Shown here: positions 7,957-17,350 of the stretch, one piece after another
How the letters are laid out: the number at the start of each line of letters is the position of its first letter
How positions within the stretch are numbered: position 1 is the first letter of the stretch
NCBI RefSeq assembly: GCF_032922745.1
Contig: NZ_CP136693.1
Coordinates: forward strand, 868,001 to 932,000
Origin: Marinobacter salarius
GTDB taxonomy: Bacteria; Pseudomonadota; Gammaproteobacteria; Pseudomonadales; Oleiphilaceae
Reading direction: 5' to 3'
DNA length: 64,000 bases
Notes under the pieces: generated by a model
Told to the model about the DNA's origin: nothing
Databases searched by the model: none
Seen by the model: only the letters and a program-made list of their open reading frames with translations
Made by a program: the position numbers and the translations under genes

Positions 7957-9327
7957 ATGTTTTATGCCACCGATACCATTGCAGCGATTGCCACGGCGCC
8001 GGGCCAGTCCGGGGTGGGTATTGTTCGGGTATCTGGCCCGCAGGCGACGGCCATTGCACGACAGATGCTGGGGTTCGAGCCCAGGCCGCGTTACGCCCAT
8101 TATGGGTCGTTCCTCGACACTCGGGGGGAACTGATCGATGAAGGTATCGGGCTGTATTTTCCCAATCCCCATTCGTTTACCGGCGAAGATGTGTTTGAGC
8201 TCCAGGGCCACGGCGGCACCGTTATTCTGGACCTGCTGTTGAGAACGGTGTGCGAACTTGGCGCTCGCCTGGCCCGGCCCGGTGAATTTTCAGAACGGGC
8301 TTTCCTGAACGACAAACTGGACCTGACCCAGGCCGAAGCCATTGCTGACCTGATTGAAAGCAGTTCGGAGCAGGCAGCGCGCTGCGCGGTGCGTTCCCTG
8401 CAGGGTGTATTTTCCCGCAGAATCGACGCCCTGGTTGAAGCTGTTACCCACCTACGGATTTATGTCGAGGCTGCGATCGATTTCCCGGAAGAGGAAATCG
8501 ATTTCCTGGCAGACGGCAAAGTGGCGAATGACCTGCAGGCCATTATTGAGGACCTGGATATTATCCTTGCGGAAGCCCAGCAGGGCACCATTCTAAGAGA
8601 TGGTATGAAGGTGGTGATTGCCGGGCGTCCGAACGCTGGCAAGTCCAGCCTGCTCAATGCCCTGGCGGGACGGGAGGCTGCCATCGTGACCGCGGTTGAA
8701 GGCACCACCCGGGATGTATTGCGTGAACACATCCATATTGATGGCATGCCCCTGCACATCATCGATACCGCCGGCCTGCGGGACAGCCCTGACGAAGTGG
8801 AACAGATCGGGATTGCCAGGGCCTGGGACGAGATTCGTCAGGCCGACCGTATACTGTTGATGGTGGATGCGACGACCACACCGGAAACCGAACCTCATCA
8901 ACTGTGGCCGGACTTCATCGACCAGTTACCGCCCGGCGCCCCTCTGACTGTCATCCGTAACAAGGTGGACCTGACTGGCGAACCCGCGGGCATCGAGCAA
9001 CTGGACGCCAATGCCGCGCCGGTAGTGCGTATTGCGGCCAAATCAGCAGACGGTCTGGAAGAGCTGCGCGATCACCTGAAACAGTGCATGGGATTTGCCA
9101 GTACCACCGAGGGCGGCTTTATCGCCCGGCGTCGCCATCTGGATGCCCTTGAACGGTCCCGGGTTTCCCTGCTGCAAGGTGAGGACCAGTTACAGGGCTA
9201 CGGAGCTGGTGAGCTGTTAGCAGAGGACCTTCGTGCCGCCCAGGATTCGCTTGGAGAGATCACTGGCGCAATGACGCCCGATGACTTGCTGGGAAAAATC
9301 TTCAGCAGTTTCTGCATCGGCAAATAA
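7957..9327 (+). CDS. mnmE: tRNA-modifying GTPase MnmE (TrmE)
   Basis: A 456-residue MnmE starting MFYATDTIAAIATAPGQSG. The N-terminal tetrahydrofolate-binding domain is followed by a GTPase domain with G1 GRPNAGKSS, G2 GTTRD, G3 DTAGL and G4 NKVD, and the invariant C-terminal CIGK. With MnmG it modifies the wobble uridine of certain tRNAs (cmnm5U). I chose the ATG at 7957, preceded by GGGAG, over an in-frame ATG 24 codons earlier that overlaps the terminator. Its partner mnmG is 11.6 kb downstream, because a seven-gene block intervenes. Confidence 0.97.
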   Translation: MFYATDTIAAIATAPGQSGVGIVRVSGPQATAIARQMLGFEPRPRYAHYGSFLDTRGELIDEGIGLYFPNPHSFTGEDVFELQGHGGTVILDLLLRTVCELGARLARPGEFSERAFLNDKLDLTQAEAIADLIESSSEQAARCAVRSLQGVFSRRIDALVEAVTHLRIYVEAAIDFPEEEIDFLADGKVANDLQAIIEDLDIILAEAQQGTILRDGMKVVIAGRPNAGKSSLLNALAGREAAIVTAVEGTTRDVLREHIHIDGMPLHIIDTAGLRDSPDEVEQIGIARAWDEIRQADRILLMVDATTTPETEPHQLWPDFIDQLPPGAPLTVIRNKVDLTGEPAGIEQLDANAAPVVRIAAKSADGLEELRDHLKQCMGFASTTEGGFIARRRHLDALERSRVSLLQGEDQLQGYGAGELLAEDLRAAQDSLGEITGAMTPDDLLGKIFSSFCIGK

Positions 9328-9412
9328 GCCTCGAAAGAAACGGTTTGAACGGGCCTTCTTCCATGTAAAACTAGGCGCTCAATCGACTGTTGAAAACGGC
9401 TGGTGAGTGTAG

Positions 9413-10258
9413 ATGTATCGTCCGTATTCCTGTCTTCTGATTTTCGTCCTTCTCAGCGGGTGCGCAAGCGTTGACGGTGATCGTTTGTCCAAGGCGTCGT
9501 CGGATTTGCTGGAACGAACCGGGCAGGTGATGAAGAAAATTGTTAACCCGGGATCGTCGAATCCGTACCAAAGGGAGCAGCAGGCGCTGTTTGACCAGCC
9601 GTACATCGACCCACTGACGGAATACCTTGCTGAGCACCGCGACGATCCGTCCCGGGCTTCCATGCTGCAACAGGTAGAGCGCGAAAGGGATGCGCGTTGT
9701 GAGGCCGTGGCTGAAAAATACGCCAATGAGCCTGCGACCAACGCAATGCTTCAGCGCTATCAAGCCGGCTACAACTACTCATGCCCGGACCATGTTGCTG
9801 CCTTTTCGGAACGGGTTGAGCGGCAACCGCCGATACCGGAACCCAAGCCTCCTGCTGAGCCGGAGCCAGCCACGGTGGTGGTTGCCGATGACAACGGAGT
9901 TTCAGACCGGGCCCTGAGTGACTGCTACCTATTGACGGCCATTCGTAATTACAGCGAGGCCAGAAAAGCCTGCCAAGGCCCGGCAGACAACGGCGACGTG
10001 CGCTCGCAGGCGAATATGGCCACGATTTTCTATGCCTTCGAGGATTACGCCAGTGCACTGGTGTGGGCAGAAAAGGCCGCGCCGGCCTCTGGTGAGGCCG
10101 CATTCCTGCTGGGCCAGATGTACGCCACCGGCCATGGTATCGGGCAGGATATGGATCAAGCCGTTTATTGGTACACTGAGGCCGCAAAGCGGGGCCACAA
10201 GCAAGCCCAGGCAGCGCTGGACCGGCACCTTGAGGACCTCCCTGCCGGCGACACCTGA
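9413..10258 (+). CDS. Predicted lipoprotein with C-terminal Sel1-like repeat
   Basis: A 281-residue protein. The N-terminal signal ends in a lipobox, LLSGC, with the acceptor cysteine at residue 17. A Pro/Glu-rich linker (around residues 140-155) leads to a C-terminal tetratricopeptide/Sel1-type segment containing AAFLLGQMYATGHGIGQDMDQAVYWYTEAAKRGH-like helices. Sel1 repeats usually mediate protein contacts in the periplasm or envelope. It lies 23 bp upstream of the GGDEF/EAL gene and may be cotranscribed with it. The exact role is unknown. Confidence 0.82.
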   Translation: MYRPYSCLLIFVLLSGCASVDGDRLSKASSDLLERTGQVMKKIVNPGSSNPYQREQQALFDQPYIDPLTEYLAEHRDDPSRASMLQQVERERDARCEAVAEKYANEPATNAMLQRYQAGYNYSCPDHVAAFSERVERQPPIPEPKPPAEPEPATVVVADDNGVSDRALSDCYLLTAIRNYSEARKACQGPADNGDVRSQANMATIFYAFEDYASALVWAEKAAPASGEAAFLLGQMYATGHGIGQDMDQAVYWYTEAAKRGHKQAQAALDRHLEDLPAGDT

Positions 10259-10281
10259 CCCATTGTCCGAGGATAGCCTTA

Positions 10282-12648
10282 ATGCCAGGGACTCTTCCCA
10301 GCCGCCTGAATAACCGGAAAAATCCGTCTTCACGCCAATCCATCATGTGGATGTTGGGTTTGTTGTTGCTGGTGTTTGTTGCTGGAATGTTTCTGTTGTC
10401 CAGCCTGAATCTCAGCTACTCACGGGATGCCCTCTCCGAGCTTCGCCGGCAGCAGATCAATGAGGTGGTAGGTGCGGGACTGTCGCGCATCAACGCCCGC
10501 CAATCTGCATTGGCGAGCTACACCATGACCCTGGCTAACATCGGCGAGAGTTTTCATGAAATGGTTGCGAGCGGGATGTCCGATAGCGCTTCCCAAGTGC
10601 TTCGGGAGAGCCTGGAACACGCCTTGAGGGCGCACTTACAGGATTTTGACGGAGCGGCGGGCGCCGGTCTCTGGTTTGAACCGGGCGTTTTTTCAGAAAC
10701 AGGCTCCAGCTATATGCCCTACTTTCTACAGGGTAACGACAACACCCTGACGAGGCTGGATACCGAATCCCGCTTTGACCACTATCGCAACGCCCCCTGG
10801 TTCAATCGCACACTGGAGCAGGAGTGGACGGCCGACCCCGACAATTCCGGACACGTGTACTGGTCGCCGGTGTATTTCGACCTCAATACCGAAAGAGCGG
10901 TGCTGACGCTCGCTACTCCTATGTACGATCGCGAAGGCAACCTGCTGGGCTTGGCCACAACAGCCTGGGGTGCGGACCAGATCATTGATGTCGTCAGTCG
11001 CATCACTGTCACCCAACACAGTTTCGCCTTCCTGAATGACCGCAACAATCGCAACCTCTCGAGCCTCAGTCAGGGGGAAGACACTCGTGAGGATCAGGCC
11101 CTGATTGATGCCATCCTGGCGCTTGACCTTGGTGCCGATGTTGACGCAGCCCGTCTACCGGGCGAGGTCGGGAAATTGACCACCCGAGGCCTCTCAGTGG
11201 GCAACGAAGACTACGAACTCTACTTTGCGGCCACCGCTGGTGGCATGGTCTACGGCGCGGGTGTGCCGCGAAATGAGATCAATGCAGTACTGCTGCCGAT
11301 GGAGCGCACCAACTACCGGATTCTCGTCGGTACCGTGTCGGCGATGCTGATCCTCAGCCTGTACCTGTTGTACCGAATTATCCAGCTGATTCGCGAATTG
11401 CAGGCGTCCTATACTGACGAGCTCACCGGTCTCCCCAACCGTGTTCGTCTGTTGCGGGATCTCCAGAACCGTCAAGCCGCCGCCTTGCTGATTATCAATC
11501 TGGACCGTTTCAACCAGATCAACAGCTTGTTCGGCACTGTCTGTGGCGACCATGTGCTCTTGGCGGTTGCCACACGATTGACCGCGTTCAGCCGCGATCA
11601 CAACGGAGAGATTTTTCGGGTGTACCGTCTTCCCGGCGATGAGTTCGCTATCATGGCACCAGCAATGGAGCCGGAAGTGGCTCACCAACTTGCTGTTCAG
11701 GTCCGGCATCTGGTTACGGGCGACCGAGTGTATTGGCAGGAACAGCGCCTGACGGTGGATGTCAGTATTGGCATCGCGCTTTGCAAGAAACGGGAGCCGG
11801 AAGATGCCGCCGATCAGTTGGTCAGCCAGGCAAAAGTGGCGGTGCTTCAGGCACGTGAACAGGGCCGCCACCACCTGTTGTATGACCCGGCCGTGGGGGT
11901 TGAGGAAAACTACGAAAACAATCTGTACTGGGCCAATCGCCTGAAAGAAGCCATTGACCATGATCGCCTGGTGCCGTGGTTTCAGCCGATCCACGATAAC
12001 CAGAGTGGCCGTATCTCCAAGTACGAGTGCCTGGTGAGAATGGTAGAACCGGATGGTAGCGTGATCAGTGCTGGCCGTTTTATGGACATCGCCAATAAAC
12101 TGCGGCTGAACCGGCGTATTACCGAACTGATGATCGAGAAGTGTTTCGCCTGTTTTACCGGGCGCGACGAGGAATTTTCGATCAACCTCTCCTACGGCGA
12201 CATCACCGAGCCGGAGACCGTCGCTCGAATTCTCTCCGCCATCGAAACTTCAGGCATTGGTGATCGCGTTATCTTCGAGATCCTGGAATCCGATGGTATT
12301 ACCAATTACGACGATATCCGTGTGTTCATTGAACAGGTCAAACCCTATGGATGCCGTATTGCCATCGACGATTTCGGTACCGGCTACTCCAATTTTTCCC
12401 ACCTGCTGAGCCTGAACGTGGACTTCATCAAGATTGATGGCAGCCTGATCCGTAATCTCCATCAGGATCACACCGCGTTTCTGGTGACCAGTGGCATTGT
12501 CCAGTTCGCCCGCAGTCTGAACATTCAAACGGTGGCGGAGTTTGTCCACAATGAGCCGGTTCAGGAAAGGGTACGGGAATTAGGGATAAACTTTTCCCAG
12601 GGCGAACACTTCAGCATGCCGATTCCGGCTCCCGGGTCTGCAGACTAG
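10282..12648 (+). CDS. Membrane sensor with degenerate GGDEF and EAL domains
   Basis: A 788-residue inner-membrane protein. A membrane helix at about residues 21-43 is followed by a periplasmic sensor region of about 300 residues with dCache-like spacing, a second helix near residues 345-370, a GGDEF domain (DELTGLPNRVRLL) and an EAL domain. The diguanylate cyclase signature reads PGDEF instead of GGDEF, and the EAL triad reads ECL. DDFGTGYSN and the K/D of FIKIDGSLI are kept. Cyclase activity is therefore doubtful, while phosphodiesterase or c-di-GMP-binding function remains possible. It follows the Sel1 lipoprotein by 23 bp. Confidence 0.9.
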   Translation: MPGTLPSRLNNRKNPSSRQSIMWMLGLLLLVFVAGMFLLSSLNLSYSRDALSELRRQQINEVVGAGLSRINARQSALASYTMTLANIGESFHEMVASGMSDSASQVLRESLEHALRAHLQDFDGAAGAGLWFEPGVFSETGSSYMPYFLQGNDNTLTRLDTESRFDHYRNAPWFNRTLEQEWTADPDNSGHVYWSPVYFDLNTERAVLTLATPMYDREGNLLGLATTAWGADQIIDVVSRITVTQHSFAFLNDRNNRNLSSLSQGEDTREDQALIDAILALDLGADVDAARLPGEVGKLTTRGLSVGNEDYELYFAATAGGMVYGAGVPRNEINAVLLPMERTNYRILVGTVSAMLILSLYLLYRIIQLIRELQASYTDELTGLPNRVRLLRDLQNRQAAALLIINLDRFNQINSLFGTVCGDHVLLAVATRLTAFSRDHNGEIFRVYRLPGDEFAIMAPAMEPEVAHQLAVQVRHLVTGDRVYWQEQRLTVDVSIGIALCKKREPEDAADQLVSQAKVAVLQAREQGRHHLLYDPAVGVEENYENNLYWANRLKEAIDHDRLVPWFQPIHDNQSGRISKYECLVRMVEPDGSVISAGRFMDIANKLRLNRRITELMIEKCFACFTGRDEEFSINLSYGDITEPETVARILSAIETSGIGDRVIFEILESDGITNYDDIRVFIEQVKPYGCRIAIDDFGTGYSNFSHLLSLNVDFIKIDGSLIRNLHQDHTAFLVTSGIVQFARSLNIQTVAEFVHNEPVQERVRELGINFSQGEHFSMPIPAPGSAD

Positions 12649-12779
12649 GCAGACACGCGTTCATTTCCTTACGAAAACACACACTTTTATTGTCAAACAC
12701 CGCTAAAGCCTGGGTTAGGCTCTAATGGGCAAGTAATAACGCCACGTTGTGGCGATCATGAATGTTAAGGAGGTAAACC

Positions 12780-13529
12780 GTGCGGAATCTGCTATCCCTG
12801 CTGCTGGCTGCTCTGGTCGCAATGGTGAGTGTTTCTACAGCTCAGGCTTATGACAAGCTCTACCTGTATACGGAGAATTTTCCCCCTTACAACATGAGTG
12901 CCACTGGCCGCGCTTTTGAACACAAAGGCAACGCCATTGACGGTATCTGCACGGAAATGGTCAAGGCCATTCTGAACAACACCGATCTTGAATATGTGAT
13001 CAAGCTTAGAAACTGGGACTATGGTTACAATCGGGCGCTGAACAAGAGCAACCACGGCATCTTCTGTACAACCTATACCGAAGAGCGTGCACCCCGATTC
13101 AAGTGGATTGGCCCGTTGTCCCGTAATCTGTGGACCGTTTTCGCGCCCCCGGGCACCGATCTGCAGATTGACCGGCTGGAAGACACCAAAGGCATGCTTT
13201 TCGGCGGCTACCGCAACGACGTAAAGACCGAGTATCTGATTGAGCATGGATATGAGGTGTCAGCACTGGACAGTGATGACCTCAATCCCAAGCGCCTGGA
13301 ACTCGGCCAGATTGACCTCTGGCTCGCCGACCGCCTGGGCGGGCCTTATGTGGCGTCGCAGCAGAATGTGGATGGAATCGAGCCCGTTTTCTCTTTCAAT
13401 GACACCGAGCTGTTTCTCGCCATCAACCCCGAAACCCCCGAAGCCACCATTGAAGCACTTAACGCCGGGCTCAAAAAGGTGCACGAATCCGGCATGTTTG
13501 AGGCCATTGAAACCAAATACGGGCTGTAA
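12780..13529 (+). CDS. Periplasmic solute-binding protein (family 3 type)
   Basis: A 249-residue protein with a cleavable signal peptide (MRNLLSLLLAALVAMVSVSTAQA) and the two-lobed family 3 amino-acid-binding fold pattern, including LYLYTENFPPYNM near the mature N-terminus. It starts with GTG, preceded by a near-ideal AAGGAGG at a spacing of about 6 bp. No permease or ATPase genes are adjacent, so it is an orphan. Such orphans may feed a distant transporter or act as sensors. The ligand cannot be told from sequence. It converges on the acyl-CoA dehydrogenase gene. Confidence 0.85.
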   Translation: MRNLLSLLLAALVAMVSVSTAQAYDKLYLYTENFPPYNMSATGRAFEHKGNAIDGICTEMVKAILNNTDLEYVIKLRNWDYGYNRALNKSNHGIFCTTYTEERAPRFKWIGPLSRNLWTVFAPPGTDLQIDRLEDTKGMLFGGYRNDVKTEYLIEHGYEVSALDSDDLNPKRLELGQIDLWLADRLGGPYVASQQNVDGIEPVFSFNDTELFLAINPETPEATIEALNAGLKKVHESGMFEAIETKYGL

Positions 13530-13544
13530 GCCAGCGTTGGTGGT

Positions 13545-13580
13545 GTATGAGCGAGGTCTGTGTTTCCAACCTCGCCATAC
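13545..13580. terminator. Hairpin between convergent genes, likely bidirectional terminator
   Basis: GCGAGGT (13551-13557) pairs with ACCTCGC (13569-13575), extended by GTATG/CATAC after one mismatch, in the gap between the converging binding-protein and acyl-CoA dehydrogenase genes. There is no clear T run, so termination is inferred from position. Confidence 0.5.
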
Positions 13581-13592
13581 CATCAGCCGCAA

Positions 13593-15413
13593 TCAGTCAG
13601 TGAAGGCCATGTGCTCAGGGGCCAGTTGCATCAGATTCCGGCTCGGGCTCAGCATTCCGGTGGCGTGAGCCTGTGCCCGTGGCAACAGGCGTTCGTAGTA
13701 GAATTCCGCCGTCGCCAGTTTGGCGCGATAGAAGTCCTCGGAGTCGGCGCCTCCCTTGTCCAGTTTATCAGAGGCAACAGTAGCCATTCGTGCCCACATA
13801 TAGGCCATGGTGACGTAACCGCTGTACATCAGGAAATCATGGGCTGCTGAACTCACGACGTCACGGTCCTTGCGGGCGGCCAGCATCAGGCGAACCGTCA
13901 GCACATTCCATTGCGCGGTCAGTTTGAGCAGCTCCACCGAGAAAGGTCGAACCCGCTTATCGGCCAGGCTCTTGCGGGCAAAGTTCGCCACTTTCAGAGT
14001 GAATTCCCTGACCGCGCCACCCCGGGTCATCAGCAACACCTTGCGGCCCAGCAGATCCAGCGCCTGGATACCCGTGGTGCCTTCATAGAGCGTGGCAATC
14101 CGGGTATCGCGCACGATCTGTTCCATACCGTGCTCGCGGATGTACCCATGCCCCCCGAATACCTGAACTCCATGGTTCGCGGCTTCGTTACCCAGTTCCG
14201 TCAGGAAACCTTTGAGGATGGGCGTCAGGAACCCCAGCTTGTCGTCGTAGGCATCGGCTTTTTTCTGATCGCCGGTGGTGTGGCCTTCCACCATATGGTC
14301 AGCGAGCCGCGCGGCGTAATACAGCATCGCCCGCCCGCCTTCGGCGATGGCTTTCTGGGTCAGCAGCATGCGGCGGACATCGGCATGGTGAATCAGGCTG
14401 TCGGCCTCCTGTTCCGGTTCCTTCTTTCCTGACAGGGCGCGCATGGAGCGGCGTTCTTTGGCGTACTCCAGCGCCCACTGATAGGACAGTTCCGCCGGGC
14501 CGACACCCTGGATGGCGGTGCCGATCCGCGCGGTGTTCATGAAGGTGAACATACAGTTCAATCCCTCGTTCTCCGGGCCGATCAGGAAACCGATGGCATC
14601 ATCGAAGTTCATCACGCAGGTGGCTGAGGCCTTGATCCCCATTTTCTTTTCCAGGCTGCCACAGGTCACACCATTGGCTTCGCCGACACCACCATTCCCG
14701 TCGGGCAGGAACTTGGGCACGATGAACAGGCTGATGCCCCGAGTGCCTTTAGGCGCACCCGGCAAACGGGCCAGCACGATGTGGACGATGTTCTCGGTCA
14801 GGTCGTGGTCACCTGAGGAAATGAAGATCTTGGTACCGGAGAGCTTGAAGCTGCCGTTTTCCTGAGGGGCCGCCTTGGTTTTCACCTGTCCCAGATCGGT
14901 CCCGCACTGGGGTTCGGTCAGGCACATGGTGCCGCCCCAGCGGCCTTCGGTCAGCGGTACCAGATAGGTTTGTTTCTGGTCTTCGCTACCGTGCAGAAAG
15001 ATGGTGTTCATGGCGCCCATCGACAGGCCCGGGTACATGGAGAAAGACCAGTTGGCGGTACCCATCATCTCCTGTTTGAACAGGCCCATGGAGGCCGGAA
15101 GCCCCTGCCCGCCATACTCCTCCGGTGCCGACAGACCCTGCCAGCCGCCCTGCGCGTACTGTTGATAGGCTTCACGGTAGCCCGCGGGGGTGATGACTTC
15201 GCCGTTATCCAGTTTGCAGCCTTCCTCGTCGCCGCTCTGGTAGAGCGGGCTCAATACTTCTTCGCAGAATTTGCCGCATTCGTTGAGTATCGCATCGACG
15301 ATATCAGGAGTGGCATTCTCCCCGGTCTTCAAGCGAGTGTAGTGCCCTGGGTAGTCGAAAACCTCGTTGAGCAGGAACTTCATGTCGCGTAAGGGTGCCT
15401 TGTACACCGGCAT
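13593..15413 (-). CDS. Acyl-CoA dehydrogenase, long (about 600-residue, DmdC-like) type
   Basis: A 606-residue flavoprotein starting MPVYKAPLRDMKFLLNEVFD. This N-terminus and length are typical of the acyl-CoA dehydrogenase subgroup that includes DmdC and has an extra C-terminal helical domain. Visible blocks are the acyl-CoA dehydrogenase signature around MCLTEPQCGTDLGQVKTKA and the later QVFGGHGYIREHGMEQIVRD. It would introduce an alpha-beta double bond into an acyl-CoA using FAD. I chose the ATG at 15413, preceded by AGAGG, over an upstream ATG that adds 22 residues without family support. Substrate is unknown. Confidence 0.9.
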   Translation of the reverse strand: MPVYKAPLRDMKFLLNEVFDYPGHYTRLKTGENATPDIVDAILNECGKFCEEVLSPLYQSGDEEGCKLDNGEVITPAGYREAYQQYAQGGWQGLSAPEEYGGQGLPASMGLFKQEMMGTANWSFSMYPGLSMGAMNTIFLHGSEDQKQTYLVPLTEGRWGGTMCLTEPQCGTDLGQVKTKAAPQENGSFKLSGTKIFISSGDHDLTENIVHIVLARLPGAPKGTRGISLFIVPKFLPDGNGGVGEANGVTCGSLEKKMGIKASATCVMNFDDAIGFLIGPENEGLNCMFTFMNTARIGTAIQGVGPAELSYQWALEYAKERRSMRALSGKKEPEQEADSLIHHADVRRMLLTQKAIAEGGRAMLYYAARLADHMVEGHTTGDQKKADAYDDKLGFLTPILKGFLTELGNEAANHGVQVFGGHGYIREHGMEQIVRDTRIATLYEGTTGIQALDLLGRKVLLMTRGGAVREFTLKVANFARKSLADKRVRPFSVELLKLTAQWNVLTVRLMLAARKDRDVVSSAAHDFLMYSGYVTMAYMWARMATVASDKLDKGGADSEDFYRAKLATAEFYYERLLPRAQAHATGMLSPSRNLMQLAPEHMAFTD

Positions 15414-15632
15414 AGCAAATACCTCTGTGGTTCTGTTTCCATTGCCCGATGTTTTACGGCATTGCCGGCGACCTGCCATTGACGGAAACCGCCATGCCCC
15501 CTGTCAAAAAGGACAATTGGCTGAAATGACGCGAGCATGCACGCCGACGTCCTCTAATGATCGATAACAACGTGATGGGCGTATTTGAAGGGCCGATCAT
15601 CCATTCTGAATAGCCAGGGGAGTGTAAATATC

Positions 15633-16193
15633 ATGCAAATATCGATTGGGACCAACAGGATCACTGGTTTGCCCCGCTGTCTCTGGTTATTGTTGGCGAC
15701 AGTGTTGCTTGCCGGCTGTGCGGGGCCGGCGCTTGAGGACTACAGTGATCGCGGGCCGGTGTTGACGCCCCAGGAATTCTTTACCGGCGAACTTTCCGCC
15801 CGGGGTGTGGTCAAGGATTTCTCGGGCGAAGTGATTCGCACCTTCGATGCGGATATCTCCGCCAGTTGGGACAGCAACGGCGTCGGCACCCTGGATGAGG
15901 AGTTCCGCTTCGACGATGGCGAAGTCCAGACCCGGGTATGGACGCTGACACCCGACAACGGCGAATTGCACGCCGATGCCGGTGATGTGGTGGAGCCCGG
16001 CACCATGCGTTGGCAAGGCAATGCCATTAATATGAATTATGTCCTGCGGGTGTCCTATGGCGACGGCACCATTGACGTCCGCATGGATGACTGGATGTAC
16101 CTGATTACACCGGACACCCTGATTAACCAGACCACCATGACGAAATGGGGGATTGAAGTCGGGGAGATCGTGCTGGTGATCAGCAAACGATAG
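15633..16193 (+). CDS. DUF3833 family lipoprotein
   Basis: A 186-residue predicted lipoprotein. The signal peptide ends LLAGC, with the lipid-accepting cysteine at residue 29. The mature part is a beta-rich DUF3833 domain (for example FFTGELSARGVVKDFSGEV and DDWMYLITPDTLINQTTMTKWG). The function of this family is not established. The ATG at 15633 is preceded by AGGGGAG. It is followed 59 bp later by an RND efflux pair in the same direction. Confidence 0.88.
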   Translation: MQISIGTNRITGLPRCLWLLLATVLLAGCAGPALEDYSDRGPVLTPQEFFTGELSARGVVKDFSGEVIRTFDADISASWDSNGVGTLDEEFRFDDGEVQTRVWTLTPDNGELHADAGDVVEPGTMRWQGNAINMNYVLRVSYGDGTIDVRMDDWMYLITPDTLINQTTMTKWGIEVGEIVLVISKR

Positions 16194-16252
16194 CCCATGT
16201 CGAACCTTCAGCCGGTTGTAGGGGCACAATCAAGCAGACGGATAATGCAATT

Positions 16253-17347
16253 ATGGTTAAGCAATGGTTGATCGCTCTGGTGCTCGTGGTTTTGGCCGCC
16301 GGGGGGGCATTCTCCTGGCAGCATCTGACCGGCGAGCAGGCGGCGGACGCCCAGCGGGAACGCCCTGCAAGCAAGGTAAATACGGTCACCCCCGAAATGG
16401 AGCTGGTCAGTGACACCGTCAGGGCGGTGGGTAGCCTTAAGGCCCGGGATCAGGTGGAACTGACCACCGAAGTTAGCGGTCGTGTCGTTGAAATGAACCT
16501 TGATGCTGGAAAACGGGTCCAGTCCGGTGACCTGTTGCTGCGGCTGGATGATCGTCAGGCCAGCGCCGATCTGCAGGTGGCGGAAGCCACCCTCTCCGAC
16601 GCCCGTCGCCAGTTTGATCGCGCCCGGAAACTCCAGGCCAACAACAGCATATCCCAGTCCCAGGTGGATGAACTGCGCACCGCTGTTGATGTGGCGGAAG
16701 CCCAGCGCGAGGCGGCACGTACCCGCCTCGACAACCACCGTATTGAAGCGCCGTTTGCCGGGGTTATTGGCCTTTCCGATATCAGCCTGGGAACCTATCT
16801 CGGTGCAGGCACGTCGGTGGCCACCCTGGATTCCACCACCAAGATGGAACTGGGGTTCGCCATCCCCGAGCGTTTCCTGGGTCAGATTAACATTGGCCAG
16901 ACCGTGCGGGGTACGTCTCCGGCCTATTCCGGGGAAACCTTTGGCGGTGAACTGGTGGAGCTGGGCACGCGAATTGATGAGCTGAGCCGAACACTGCCGG
17001 TCCGGGCGCTGATCGACAATCCCGATGGCAAACTCCGGCCTGGCCAGTTCATGTCGGCCACGCTGACACTCCGCGAACGAGAATCCCTGGTCATTCCCGA
17101 GCAGGCAGTAATGATTCGCGGTGACGAGAAGTATGTGTTCGTGGCCGAAGACGGTATCGCCCGACGGGTTTCGGTGACCCTGGGGTCCCGGATGCCTGGC
17201 CTGGTGGAAATCGTTGACGGACTGTCGCTGGATGAGCAGGTGATTGTAACGGGCCAGGACAGATTGAGCAGTGGCGACAGGATCAGTGTGGTGGAAGGGG
17301 AAAACGTGATTCCCGACAACCGCTTTGCCAACTCCCTGGAGTCCTGA
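16253..17347 (+). CDS. RND efflux periplasmic adaptor (membrane fusion protein)
   Basis: A 364-residue HlyD/AcrA-type adaptor. It has an N-terminal membrane anchor, a barrel-sandwich lipoyl half (VELTTEVSGRVVEMNLDAGKRVQSGDLLLRLDD pattern), an alpha-helical hairpin (about residues 95-155), the second lipoyl half (IEAPFAGVIGLSDISLGTYL) and a beta-barrel domain. It links the inner-membrane RND pump to an outer-membrane channel. Its stop is 4 bp from the pump gene start, so the two form an operon. No outer-membrane factor gene is next to them. Confidence 0.93.
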   Translation: MVKQWLIALVLVVLAAGGAFSWQHLTGEQAADAQRERPASKVNTVTPEMELVSDTVRAVGSLKARDQVELTTEVSGRVVEMNLDAGKRVQSGDLLLRLDDRQASADLQVAEATLSDARRQFDRARKLQANNSISQSQVDELRTAVDVAEAQREAARTRLDNHRIEAPFAGVIGLSDISLGTYLGAGTSVATLDSTTKMELGFAIPERFLGQINIGQTVRGTSPAYSGETFGGELVELGTRIDELSRTLPVRALIDNPDGKLRPGQFMSATLTLRERESLVIPEQAVMIRGDEKYVFVAEDGIARRVSVTLGSRMPGLVEIVDGLSLDEQVIVTGQDRLSSGDRISVVEGENVIPDNRFANSLES

Positions 17348-17350
17348 ACC

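Noticed and set aside
9543..10346. Long minus-strand frame opposite the Sel1 lipoprotein gene
   Set aside because: It is antisense to a gene with a clear lipobox and repeat pattern; its composition (many Arg, Pro, Trp) is that of a shadow frame.
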